DNA from: Diphasiastrum complanatum
Lineage: Eukaryota; Streptophyta; Lycopodiopsida; Lycopodiales; Lycopodiaceae
DNA: 64,000 nucleotides
Direction: 5' to 3'
NCBI GenBank assembly: GCA_029204225.1
Contig: MU831560.1
Span: 64,001 to 128,000, forward strand
The notes under the pieces were generated by a model. That model had not been told where the DNA came from. It did no database searches and was given only the letters and a program-made list of their open reading frames with translations. Positions 34,660 through 46,904 of this stretch are shown here, one piece after another. Position numbers and translations under genes: made by a program. The stretch's first letter is position 1. Each line of letters starts with the position of its first letter.

Positions 34660-36420
34660 ATAGTTTATTCTGTTGTGCACGATAAGTTTTCTTTCTGGTT
34701 GTTCGAATTCTTTTTATTCGATTCTTTTCCACCCATCTTCTTCACACACCTCTTTGCAATAGATCTTGCAATCAAGCCAAGGCTGGATCTAAGCTTGATA
34801 AAAGAACTCTTGAGCAATGGCTTGGTGAGAAGATCGGTAATGCATGAAGATGATACAATGTGCTCCAAGTTGATCTCTCCTCCAAGCTTTTCCCTTACAA
34901 AATAATTCATACTCTTGCTTCATACCACTCCTTTGAATGGAGTGCATCTTGGACACTTCTTGGTTCTTCATGAGAGATAAAAAAAAATGCATAATTGGTG
35001 GATTCAACATCCACTTGCTTGCCTTTATCAAGTTATGAGAGCCTCTTGGGCTCAGATTTATGATAGAATATGCATCATGAGATGCCTTGATCTCGGCCCC
35101 ACCATCAAGGTAATCTTTTGGTCTTCATGAAAAGCGACATCTCTAATTTCAATAACCTTGGAAGTAGAGAGTATGTAGACTCTATAAGGCTTCTTGGTAG
35201 ATGAATATGCCACCATAACTCCTTTGCTTGAGCTAGGATCATCCTTATGAGAAAAGCAAACACATCCAAAGACTCTAAGGTGATCAACCTTAGGCTTCTC
35301 TTTATGTAACATCTCATAAGGTGTCTTTCCTCCAAGAGCAAGATGAGGGAGTCTATTGCATAGATAATTTGCATGATTGGTAGCCTCTCCTCAAAAATCC
35401 TTAGGCAATGATGGTTCAATTCTAAGAGCTTTGGCACACTCACATAAGGCTCTATTCTTCTTCAGCCACCCCGTTTTGAGAAGGGGAATAGACACAAGAG
35501 AACACTCTTTTGATTCCTTCTTGCTCACAAAAATCATGAAACTTGCTGGAGATGAACTCTGCACCACTATTACATCTCAAAGCTTTGATCTTGAAAGAGT
35601 ATTGCTTTTCAACAAGAGGTTTGAATTTAGGAAATAATCAAACATCATAGCTTTTGAAGATAGAAGATACAATATCAATAAATATAACAAAACAAGTGGC
35701 TCCTCCCTTGCTTTTGCATGATGAGAAATGCACATCCGAGTACACAAGCACCAATGGATGATGAGTCTTGATAGAAGATCTTGGATATGGCCTCTTATGT
35801 GACTTTGCAATAGCACATGCTTCGCAAGGCTTGAACTCCTTGGATAGTGCCTTTGGTAAGCCAATTACTTTGACTTCTTTGACCATAGAATGCATAGATT
35901 TGAAGTTGGGATGTCTATGCCATACATCTTTTTTGGAAAGCTTGGTCACATATGGAATATCACAAGGGTCTGCACTCTCTCTTGGATCCAATTCGTAGAT
36001 GCCTCCAAATCAAGATCCATTATCTCATCTTCTTTCTTGATTATACAAGTGTCAATATGAAATTTGACATCAAGGCCACTATAAAACATATCTTCATCAT
36101 CATCTTCTAAATGTGCTCGTGCTCTACACACATCCATGAATCTTTGAATATGTAAATCTGCATCCTCAGCTTCTCTTCCTTTAAAAAGGGGAAAATTGCA
36201 TGAGTCCTCCCATTTTTATTTATTTCTAATTTATTTTTTTCAATTTTAGATGAGTATGATATACTACTTGTGTCATTATTGTCATTTACCCAAGGGAGTT
36301 GGCTCAATTGGTTAACGCTTGACATCCAAAGTTTCTTTGGTCTCAAGTTCGAGCCTTCCATTGAAAACCAAGAAGCATTATTGTCATTTGTGTTACTTGA
36401 TATATCTTCTTCCATTATAC
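34660..36420 (-). pseudogene. Ty1/copia element with RT/RNase H core deleted
   Basis: Minus strand, right to left. Gag-like sequence (36107-36415) carries the SINE-like insert. The pre-integrase/integrase zinc region follows ('WHRHPNFKSM', 'CEACAIAKSHKRPY'), then the integrase core ('FIDIVSSIFKSYDV', 'RCNSGAEFI' with Asn for the catalytic Asp, 'YSPSQNGVAE'), then the C-terminus ('HLRVFGCVCFSHKDDPSS'). The RT leader 'FFLSLMKNQEVSKM' and 'MKQEYE' (35000-34900) is joined almost directly to the RNase H tail 'YFVREKLGGEINLEHIVS' and 'DLLTKPLL' (34900-34780). Nearly the whole RT and most of RNase H are missing. Confidence 0.85.
36288..36375 (+). mobile_element. Short tRNA-derived SINE-like retroposon with 14 bp target-site duplications
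   Basis: An 88 bp insert is flanked by perfect copies of CATTATTGTCATTT (36274-36287 and 36376-36389). It contains a pol III A box, TGGCTCAATTGG (36300-36311), and a B box, AGTTCGAGCC (36346-36355). Their 45 bp spacing is that of a tRNA gene. Removing the insert and one duplication restores the host copia gag frame (minus strand 'NTNDNN' to 'DTSSIS'). The tRNA-like stems are imperfect and there is no long tail. It is therefore a very short SINE or a retroposed tRNA fragment, not a working tRNA gene. Confidence 0.75.
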
Positions 36421-36718
36421 TTGGTTTTGTATTTTCTATGGTATTATTTGGATCTTTTGTTTATGTTGTCTTATTTGGTGAGAATGATCTATCCTTTGTT
36501 ATTGGTTTGCTTATATTGTTTATAATTTCTCTAGTTTCTCTAGCTAGCTTCTCGAATATTTCTTTTCTCCATGCTCTTTCTTGAGCACTTAGATCTCTCT
36601 CTTCTCTTTGTTTTTCATCATGAGTGTCACTCATTCAAGACATTCAAGTGGTTCACTTTGAGTGATTTCTCATCCATTTCAAAATGACACCTCAAGGTTA
36701 GGATGGTGGGGCTAGGTT

Positions 36719-37443
36719 TTGTTAGAAGTCACTATTTGTCCTATTTGTCCTTTAATGGAGATTCCTCTGTTGATGCTTTGACTGCGAAGTCGAGGTACTA
36801 GAAGGTACACCCTGGGGACGGTTATTAGGGATCATCAGAGTTTATTTTCTCCATGGGTGGAATCTTTTCCAGAGATAGTATGACAAGTACATAGCTTTCT
36901 CCATGCTTGGATTGCGTGAATTCATGGGGTTAATGCCATATTTAATGAAGTTGAGGAAACTTATATGGTTTTGAGAACCCAAGGAGCATTTTAAACTTTT
37001 AGTCCATGTACTCAAGTTTGGAGGGGCCCAACTCATAATGGGGGGTCCATGATGGGACAAGTGACCTTCTTTTCCAATTAGCACTTGGTTGTCCAATGCC
37101 AAGGCTTTTCATTTGCTTTTGTAACTCCTATGTAAGACATGGCTGTTGGTTGTTGGCTTTTTGACATTCCACATTCGGAACATTGGCCTTTGGATTTCTC
37201 TATCTCTACCAGTATAAATAGGCACTCTCTTTCTGCTGAAGGTGAGAGGAAAAGCCTGAAGAGGCTGGAGAGACTAGAGAGAGTGGCAATGTTTATGTAC
37301 ATGCATTCTTTGTATAGAGATTTGTCTCCATTGATATCCTACTTTGCTTCCACTTGTATGCATAATTTGTAATTGTTCATAGAACACTAATTACTTAATT
37401 TATTGTAAATGTTTCCGCTTCTAGTTCACATTGAATTCCGACA
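36719..37443 (+). repeat. 5' LTR of an LTR retrotransposon
   Basis: Ends '...CATTGAATTCCGACA' directly before an exact primer site. It has a TATA box (TATAAATA, about 37212-37219) in the position expected for the U3/R border. The last 130 bp or so recur at 38695-38832. The start at TGTTAGAAGTC is my best guess. Confidence 0.65.
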
Positions 37444-37455
37444 TGGTATCAGAGC
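37444..37455 (+). other. Primer-binding site
   Basis: TGGTATCAGAGC immediately after the LTR end CCGACA. Confidence 0.9.
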
Positions 37456-38690
37456 GTATTCATAGCCTACATGATTAGCACTCGCAGCATCTACATCCTG
37501 AACATTATTATGCATACTGGAAGGTAGGCAGATGGGCGAATTTGTTCCAACCCCTCTGAAAGGTGCATTTTGAAGCATATTGGACCCACTTTACAAGTCT
37601 TTGTGAGCAGATTTGATGCAAATCTATTGGCACATTTTCCAAGCAGCAAGAAGACGCATATTTCTAGGCATATTGGGCACAAATCTCCTTCACTATGGGC
37701 GTATTTTTCACCTATTTTGAACGATTTTTCTGACAGTGTTAGTTGTTGGTTTTTTGTTGACATGTCACTATTTTTCATATCTTTGGTTCATTTTCCAGCC
37801 AGCCAGTAGAGAAAATTTGTGGCACAATAGTTGTATTTAGTTGCCTCTGTGAGCAGCTTTTCGTTCTTTCAGCGCTAGAAATTAGTGGGATGTTGGATAT
37901 TCTTCAAAATCTTGGATATTATTCTCTTCTACAAACTTCTTTGAGTGAATAGGGTGCATTTTGAATCTTTAGCATACTTAATATTCTACTCTTTCCAATT
38001 CTTCTTCCTTCATAAGTTGTTGATTCATGTGTATTTGTTGTCCATACTTGTTTGCAAATGCAAATACTAATGGGTGCAAATTTAAGTGATGAATTGGATT
38101 GTTATTTTTAGATCTTGTGTAACTTTTTGGGTGATTTCTAAAAGAGGGACATATCTAAAATTTGTGTTTTTAGCATGAATTATGGTTGTCTACACCAAAG
38201 AATCATGTTGGGGATTCATTTTCTTAAAGAATGAAAAGTTTCTTACCATTTTCAAGTTACATTTTTGAGAATTCATCACATTGGAATCTATTTTCTCTTT
38301 TATAGAGTTGGCTTTTTAGATTGGTTTTATGGTCATCTTTACATAGAGAATTGTGCACCAATAATGTTGGCCTTTTTGCCATGTGTTAAATCTCTATTTT
38401 GATGTGATGATCATGTTAGAGAGAGTGCATTTTGGATCTTATTCTTGTGAAGAGAGAGAGAAAAAGTATTAAGTCATTTATTCCTTGTCATACATTTGAT
38501 TTTCTATTTTAGAATCTAGATACCAATGATCATTTTTAATCCTATAAGACAAGTACACATCATGGGAGAAAAATTTTTGGAACAAAATAATTTCATTGTT
38601 TGATCTATTAGTAGGTACCTTGGAGTGAGCCTTGTTGGAGCACTTATGGTTGGGGTAGTGGTTATTTTTCTACATAATATACATGAACAC
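37456..38690 (+). mobile_element. Interior of a short LTR element, no coding capacity seen
   Basis: About 1.25 kb between the primer site and the partial second LTR. It holds no gag or pol motif. It is either a small non-autonomous element or the remains of a deleted one. Confidence 0.5.
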
Positions 38691-38694
38691 AAAC

Positions 38695-38832
38695 CTTTTC
38701 GTAGAGATTTGTCTCCATTGATATTCTACTTTGCTTCCACTTGTATGCATAATTTGTGAATGTTCATAGAACATTAATCACTTAATTCATTGTGAATATT
38801 TCCACTTCTAGTTCACATTGAATCCCGACAGG
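38695..38832 (+). repeat. Partial 3' LTR
   Basis: Near-identical to 37310-37443: 'AGAGATTTGTCTCCATTGAT', 'ACTTTGCTTCCACTTGTATG', and the end 'CATTGAATCCCGACA'. Only the last 135 bp or so are present. Confidence 0.85.
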
Positions 38833-38879
38833 TTTCACACCTCACTAATTCTCTAAATTTTGTTATTCCATTATACAAA

Positions 38880-39855
38880 ACAGAGTTCATTCTAATAACT
38901 CACCAATATTATCATTCAATATCATTGTCCAACATTATCAAAACATTTCTAAACATAGCATAGTCGATTATATAATTTCAACTTCTCTGTTCATTGACTT
39001 AAGTAATGTTTATAAACTATAGCTATTAAATTCTTGAGATTTAGAAATATGCCAACTGCCGAACATGTATATTTGAGCTATTATGTGAAAAGCTCCTACT
39101 CCAAAGAAGACGGAAAGTCTCAGATCAAGCTCTCTTGGATCACCAAGATGCATATGATTAGCTCTTATATTTAATAACTCATGAGAATAAAAAGAGATTG
39201 TACTGAAGGAAAGCATATTCTCAGGTAAAGATGTAATGTTCTATGTGTTAAAGACATTCATCACAAGCATTTCCTTGAACAATATTTAGTATAAAGATTT
39301 TTATGGATCATCCATATTGATATCATGGAAAATATCTATCATCATATTTCCAGCCATGTTCATAGATTTAGCCAAATTATCAAATGACTACTGTTCTAAA
39401 GTGAAGTACTCAATGGTTCTACTAACCTAGAATAAGCTGGTATAAATCTACTCCATCTCTTGGTTAATGATAAACTACCTTGCACTTCTTGGATAGTGGT
39501 AGGAGTAGGCCAATTTTGAGATTGGTTTCAACTATTATAGGCTGAATGGTTTCTATATTTGTCAAGAATGGTATGTAAGGTTATCCTATACTCTAATTAT
39601 ATAGCCTATGTAATAAGCACTTCTATTTATTTTATCGATGTTATGGGGCTTTAATGAAGTAACTTACACTAGGTAAACATTCCTCTATGGTTTCACTAAT
39701 TTCAAAGTCCACAGTGGCCCAACAGATGTCATTTATGGTATCTTCTATGTTCAGATATATATGATCAATTAACCCCAATTCATAAAGTATGTTCACAAAC
39801 TCTAATATCACTCCCTTTGAGATTCATACTTTATCGAAAATTGATAACAATCGGG
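38880..39855 (-). pseudogene. Unrecognised element, copy B, Y part (inverted)
   Basis: On the minus strand this repeats the Y part of copy A in the same order: 'GLIDHIYLN', 'ETIEE', 'NWPTPT', 'IDIFHDIN', and the open frame 39010-39216 with 'NIRANHMHLGDPRELDLRL' and 'VFFGVGAFHII'. The reading is better preserved here than in copy A. It lies head-to-head with the X part at 39860. Function unknown; see the entry for copy A. Confidence 0.5.
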
Positions 39856-39859
39856 AATA

Positions 39860-40685
39860 TTACCAATATGCTTGAGGATTTAAAGAATTACTTATTACAT
39901 GCAATGACTGAGTGAGATGGACTATTTATCCTATAGAAACTCCATATAGGCCTCCTTATGTCTCCTTTGTACCACCCAATCCATCTGGAAGAGATTATTG
40001 TACTAAAAGTAATGATCATGGATGGGAAATTAATTTGTTAAACAAAACAGCCATAGTGGAGTTATACAAATATGCATATCCATATGACCAAGTAGGGAGG
40101 TCCTTGTTATTCTTTTCAATAGGCACTAGTTTTGTTGAGAAGCTTAAAGTAAATTGTGTTTATTTGATTCCAATTCATAGGAATTATCAAATTGTTGAAG
40201 ATAAACACATGATAGATTATTTTTAACTGATAAGGTCAATCATTAAAATAGTATGGCTATTCCTAACTCCTCCATATAAACGTGTACCTAGAAAGTATCA
40301 TAGGTATATTTCTAATTTTATGGGAGGTCTAAAATTTACTATTAAAGTATTGACCTATATACCTACATGATCTTGGAATATGAAATTTGTATTAGGGAAA
40401 TGACTTAAATTATATCAAAAGGAAGAGCAAGTTGACGAATCTAAAATCCCATATCATGAACATCCCGAGTGGAATAGACCTTGTAGTGTAATATTTAGAG
40501 GAAATTCTTAGTGGTATGAGTCTCCCAAAGAAACATCTAGTGGAACATCTTTAATTAGAGTAACTCAAACTAACACCCAAGGAACTTTGATAAGGAAATA
40601 TGAAGCGTTAATACATGCAAAATGGCATTCTTATAGACAAAGTTGGGAACATAGTGAATATACGCCAGTTTAAAGTAATATAAAA
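39860..40685 (+). pseudogene. Unrecognised element, copy B, X part
   Basis: The open frame 39912-40226 reads 'TPYRPPYVSFVPPNPSGRDY', 'LLNKTAIVELYKYAYPYD', 'NYQIVEDKHMIDY'. After a stop it continues with 'LFLTPPYKRVPRKY', 'SVIFRGNS', 'TLIRKYEALI' and 'WHSYRQSWEHSEY'. All blocks have counterparts in copy A at 32270-33150. In copy A, X runs directly into Y on one strand; here the two are on opposite strands. I recognise no domain. Confidence 0.5.
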
Positions 40686-40959
40686 TTCCAGGACTAAGAA
40701 AGAGAGAGAGAGGGAGAGGTTATACCACTGACATAATTCTACTTCATATGGAAATAGAATACTGAGAATCCATTCCAAATCATTTTCAGTCATATTATCC
40801 ATTATTAAGTAAAGTCAATCTTGAACATAGACTAGTGCAATAATGTAATATATGACTTCTACATGGATAAACTAGTTATAGATCTCATATATATTCTCTA
40901 GATACTCTATCACTTGTTGGAAGAACGGTCATGTAGGATATTCTAGATATGTCATATAT

Positions 40960-41385
40960 TCTACTAATATATCCAACAATTCTCGTTCTATTTTAGAATC
41001 TCTTAACAAGGATAGTTTTCCTATAACCATTGCTGCTTTAAGTCTCCAACTATGAATGGTTAAGACTGAAGGCACCTCCAAAGTAAATTGATACTTCTAT
41101 ATATATTCATGAAGGACTTCTTACTTTCTATCTTATGATCTATCTTAATGCAGAATGAAGTCAAACATGATTTGAGATCTTGAAAGGCTTTTTCTTCTAT
41201 GGATGTCCAAGTAAAAGTAACGTCTTTCTTAAAAAGATTATATAAGGAAATAGATATCTGATCATGATTTTATACAAATCTTCTATAGTAACCTTATAAT
41301 TGTGAAAAAATGGCAAAATCTACTTTGAATATTCTACAAGTTCTTGTAAGTATAAAAATCTCACACTTGTGGAGCATGTTCCCCC
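40960..41385 (-). pseudogene. Ty3/gypsy RT thumb/RNase H connection remnant
   Basis: The minus strand reads 'YYRRF' then 'LYNLFKKDVTFTWTSIEEKA' followed by 'FQDLKSCLTS', matching gypsy '...YYRRFI...LxxLLKKDxxFxWxxxCxxAFxxLKxxLTxAPVL'. Several stops. It sits beside copy B of the unknown element, as the gypsy RT start at 34284 sits beside copy A. Confidence 0.75.
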
Positions 41386-41407
41386 AAGTCAAAAATAGTC
41401 ATAATCA

Positions 41408-41823
41408 TGTTAGATCTATGTTGAGTTAGGGTTACTTAAAATTTTGTAGACATCTATCCACATATTACAATATTGACTTTAGAGGCAAAATGGGCAAGTA
41501 CACATGAAAAGTCATGATTAGGCCTAAAGTAGGATTTGATGTGGCTTGAGCTAGGTTAGGCTCGAGCTAGGTTAGGCTTGTTACATTTGTCATACTGAGG
41601 TTGGATGCGTGACACTTCCCTATGTGTTGGCATGAGAGCAAGTGACTTAGTTTGTTCAAGTACAAGTATCCACACTTGTGTATGTATTTGTTTGATTGAT
41701 ATATGCATGTAATCAAGTGCTCTTGCCTTGATTATCAATCTATGCTTGATCTATGTACAATCACCAAGTCTTAGGAGATCATTATCACACTTTAGGGTAC
41801 TCCCACACGCGTAAAATTCAACA
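41408..41823 (+). repeat. Solo or orphan LTR of the 27.3 kb/47.8 kb family
   Basis: Starts TGTTAGATC, ends ...GTAAAATTCAACA, and contains 'CTTAGGAGATCA' and 'CTCCCACACGCGT', matching the other two family members. No primer site or purine tract of an attached interior is recognisable. It also holds a small internal duplication 'GAGCTAGGTTAGGCT' near 41548-41578. Confidence 0.6.
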
Positions 41824-42790
41824 ATACTATAAAAACTCTTACTTCATTGACATCCTTACTAGAAAAAAAATTCATCCTTATCTCATTGAACTATTCATAT
41901 TTGAATTCTTCCCTCAATCAGACAAGATTTTTATCACTTAAAAACTTCTATACTTATATGTCATTATAAACTAGGATACTACTAGAGTATTTGGGTTTCA
42001 TGGATCTAAGTCCCATTGTGGTCTCCATAAAACATGTTTACGTTTCGTATTTTTCTTGATAGTGTTCATAACACTATAGCGGGGTTTTTGTTGGTATGAA
42101 ACCAGCCATGGGGTACTATAGTTGTGATAATGCCTTACAATTGATAGAATACAATTAGCTTATGATAATTCAGAAATCAATGAGGTACTTTATTCTAGAA
42201 CTAAGTTCATGTGTCTTCTCCAAGTATTGTCTATTAACATTATTATTTCAATTGGATTCTCGATTTTGTGATTTATACAAAATCATTTCTATCACATATT
42301 TATGTGAAGTACTTAATATGAGTTCCACACACACATTTATAAATATTATGTATTCATGCTTCCATAGACTATTCTTATGATTACATAATTCATAAAAAAG
42401 CATGAACATTCACACTTAATTTGATTCAAGAACTTATGCAATTGCCATGATCTATTTACGAAGTCTTGGCCATAATTTTTAATGGTGTTGTCATGCTACA
42501 ATTGCTAGACGACGCATATTGCGCATGCCCCTCTATGTTGCCGAGAGAGTGGAAAATGTAAAGGGGGGTTGTGCCAAGGCTCACCTCCCTCCCCTTCAAA
42601 GAAAATGGGAGAGAGAGGTGTGGGGGAATGTAGCCCTCTCCCCCACCCTAACCGCACTTCCACCCACCCACTCCCCCCCGAAAAAAAAAAAAAAAACTTT
42701 TTTGTGGGTCTCAGGGATGGGGTCTCTTTATGTTTTCAAGGGGAGGGGAGGGGTGCAAAACAAATAAAGAGCCCCCTTACCCCACAAATC
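41824..42790. other. No recognised gene
   Basis: AT-rich to about 42480. Then a C/G-rich 250 bp with a poly-A run (about 42680-42697) lies between CCCCCCC-like and GTGGG-rich stretches. Open frames here are compositional. It leads into the complex repeat field. Confidence 0.4.
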
Positions 42791-43080
42791 AAAGATCGAA
42801 TATGGCTGGAGGTCGCCTCACATAGTTTGTCATGTAGGCCTGCCACATGGCAAACCATGCAAGCTTGGGATTTGTCATGTGGCAAGCCACATAGGCCTAC
42901 CATAGGCTTGTGTAGCAGGTATCATATGCATGTCATAGGCCTGCTACCTACCAAGCTTGTCACAGGCTGCCACATGGTAAGCCATGTAGGTTGAACACAT
43001 GTCAAATTATCCAGACTTGGTATTTCCACGTGGACATACCGTAGGCTTGCGCGACGAACCAACTAAGCTCTACCACATAG

Positions 43081-43205
<125 letters not shown>

Positions 43206-43516
43206 GGCTCAAAAGTTGCCACATGACAAGTCACATAGGCTTGCCACGTGTAAAACCATGTAGGCTTGGGACTTGCCATGTGGAAAGCCTCGTAGGACTA
43301 CCATAGGCTTGTGTAGCAGGCCACATAGGCATGTCATAGGTCTGCTATCTATCAAGCATGTCGCAGATTGCCACGTGGCAAGCCATGTAGGCCTACCCCA
43401 TGGCAAGTCATGCAAGCTTGGGGTTTGCCACGTGGCCACGTGGCAAACCATGTAGGTCTAACATAGGCATGCGTGGCAAGCCAACCAGGCTCTGCCACGT
43501 AGGCCTGAGTGGAGAT

Positions 43517-43552
<36 letters not shown>

Positions 43553-44829
43553 TTGGGCCTTGAAAATTGCCACATGGCAAGCCACGTAGGCTGTCACGTG
43601 GAAAACCATGTACTAGGCTTGGGACTGGCCATGTGGCAAGCCATGTAGGCCTGTCATAGGCTTGTGTAGCTTGCCACATGGCCTACCATAGACTTGTGTT
43701 GTAGGCCACATAGGCCTACTAACTACCAAGACTATCATAGGTTGCCACATGACAAATCATGCAAGCTTGGGGTTTGCCACATGTAGGTCTACCATAGGCT
43801 TGTGGGGCAAGCCAACCGAGCTTTGCCATGTATGCCTGAGTGGATCTAGAGAGAGAGAGAGATAGAGAGGTGGGCTCGAAAGTAGACACGTGACAAGCCA
43901 TGTAGGCCTACCATAGGCTTGCATGGTAGGGCCACATGGGGATGGCATAGGCCTCATGGCTGCCATGCAAGCATGTTGTAGTTTGCCACATAGGCTTGCC
44001 ATAGGATTGTGTGGCAAGTCAACTAGGCTCTGCCACGTAGGCTTGAGTGGACCTAGAGAGAGAGAGAGAGAGGTGCGGCTTGCAAGCTACCACATGGTAA
44101 GCCACGTAGGCCAACCATGTGGAAAAACCATGCTGGATTGGTACTTCCCATGTCACGTAGCACTTGTGTAGCAGGCCACATAGGCATGTCATAGATCTAC
44201 CAATCCTATCATAGGCTGCTATGTGGAAAGCACGTAGGTCTACCCGTGGTAAGTCCTACAAGCTTAGAGTTTGTAGGTCAAAAGCTACCATGTGGCAAGC
44301 CACGTAGGCCTACCATAGGCTTGTGTGGCTTACCACATGGCCTACCATAGGCTTTTGTAGCCCTGCTTTCTACCAAGCCTGTCATAGGCTGCCATGTGGC
44401 AAGCCATGTATGCCTTCCATGTGGCAAATCATGGAGGCTTAGGGTTAGCGACGTGGCAAGCCACGTGGGCCCACCATAGGCTGGCAAGCCAACTAGGCTC
44501 TATCTACATAGTCTGCTATTTGTCAAGCCTGTCGCACACTGCCACGTGGCAAGCCACATGGGCTTGAGATTTGCCATGTGGCAAGCCATGTAAGCCTACC
44601 ATAGGCTTATATGAAAAGCCAACCAGGTTTTACCATGTAGGCTTGAGTGGACCTAGAGAGAGATATATATAGGTAGGCTCGAAAGTTGCCATGTGGCAAG
44701 CCACACAAGCTTACCATGGGCTTGTGTGGTAGGCCACATAGGCATGGCATAGGTCTGATATCTGCAACATAGGCTTGCCATAGGCTTGTGTGGCAAGCCA
44801 ACCAAACTCTACCATGTAGGCCTGAGTGG

Positions 44830-44937
<108 letters not shown>

Positions 44938-45133
44938 GGGGCTCGCAAGCTATCACGTAGGCAAGCCACGTAGGCCTGTCATGAGACAAACCATGTAGAC
45001 TTGGGACTTGCCATGTGGTAAGCCACATAGGCCTATCATAAGCTTGCGTGATAGGTCATATAGGCATGACATAGGCTTGTGTGGCATGCCAACTAAGCTA
45101 TGCCACATAGGTTTACCATGTAGGCTTGAGTGG

Positions 45134-45545
<412 letters not shown>

Positions 45546-46100
45546 TCTGAGTTTGGGTATCGAAAAAATCTGATTTTGGATATCAAAAAATTACAAATTT
45601 TTAAGTCGATCTCGTATCAAAAACCTATGATTTTGGGTATCAAAAAAATCTGATTTTGGATATCAAAAAATTATGATTTTGGGTATTGAAAATCATGAAT
45701 TTTGGATACCAAACAAATTTTGGGTATTGAAAAATTTCTGATTTTCAGTATCGAAAATTTTTGACTTTGGGTATCAAAAAATTTCGAATTTTCCAAGTCG
45801 ATTCTATATCAAAAAATTCTGATTTTGAGTATAAAAAAAATACAAATTTTCCAATAAATCCCCTATTCGAAAATTTTTGATTTTAGGTATCGAAAAATTC
45901 TACTTTTGGGTATTGAAAAATTATAATTTTGGATGTCGAAGAACTACATATTTTTCGAGTCGATCCCACATTGAGAAATTTTGATTTTGGTTATCGAAAA
46001 ATTACAAATTTTTTTGGTTGATCCGGTATCAAAAAATTCTGATTCTAGATTTCGATCTTTGGGTCGAAAAAATTTGATACTGGATTTGTTCGATCTTCTG
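45546..46100. repeat. Degenerate minisatellite, about 23-28 bp unit
   Basis: Some twenty variants of (T)TTTGGGTATCGAAAAATT followed by CTGATT or ACAAAT, with interspersed GAGTCGATC. All units share T(T)TTGG(G/A)TATC(G/A)AAAAA. Highly diverged between units. Confidence 0.85.
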
Positions 46101-46485
46101 CTCAAAAAATTGAACTTTCTTTTCCTAGTCATTGTATAAGTACACACAGCTTTCAAAATGCTCATTATTGAATGGATTTGAGACTGAGCATTGAAATCCA
46201 ACATAATATGCCTAAAATGGGAGGGCAATGTCAATTTTTCGGGGAAGGGGTTGAGGGGCAATGGATGGCGGCCGACAATTTGCTACATTTATTATAATCA
46301 CCTTTGAATGTACAAAGTAGGTGGACTGTTAACGAACGCGGTGTCGTGGGTTGGAGTTCTGACCGATAGTATCAAAATTTACATTGTATCGAAAGTATAC
46401 AAAGACTCAAAAAATATACATTAACTCGAGAAATTATACAATGACTCGAAAAATATACAATGTATCGAAGTCTTTGAAGGCATAG

Positions 46486-46608
<123 letters not shown>

Positions 46609-46904
46609 CGCATACCTTGGAGGTTCAAAAATTGCAAGATCCAAAAATTGTGAGATGTGCGAGGTCCGAAGGGGCCGAGTTGCCAGAGGCCGAGAGAGAC
46701 CAGTAAAGTGCAAAATAAGTGAGCTATGTGAGAAAGAGTTATGTTGCGAGCTACTTTGCGAACTCTTGTGTTTTGTTGGAGAAAACATATTTCGTGTTTT
46801 GATTGATCCACATGTGCCCTAATATTTTGGTGACCGAAAAAGATGGCGTTTTTAGAAATATGAATATTTTCTTTTTGTATTGTAAGGTTGGAGATTGGGT
46901 GCTC

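Noticed and set aside
36293-36365. Functional tRNA gene
   Set aside because: A and B boxes are correctly spaced, but the D and anticodon stems do not pair well and the sequence is flanked by target duplications, so it is a retroposed derivative.
46121-46370. Possible second SINE near GGTGTCGTGGGTTGGAGTTC (46341-46360)
   Set aside because: It resembles a B box weakly, with no A box at tRNA spacing and no target duplication.
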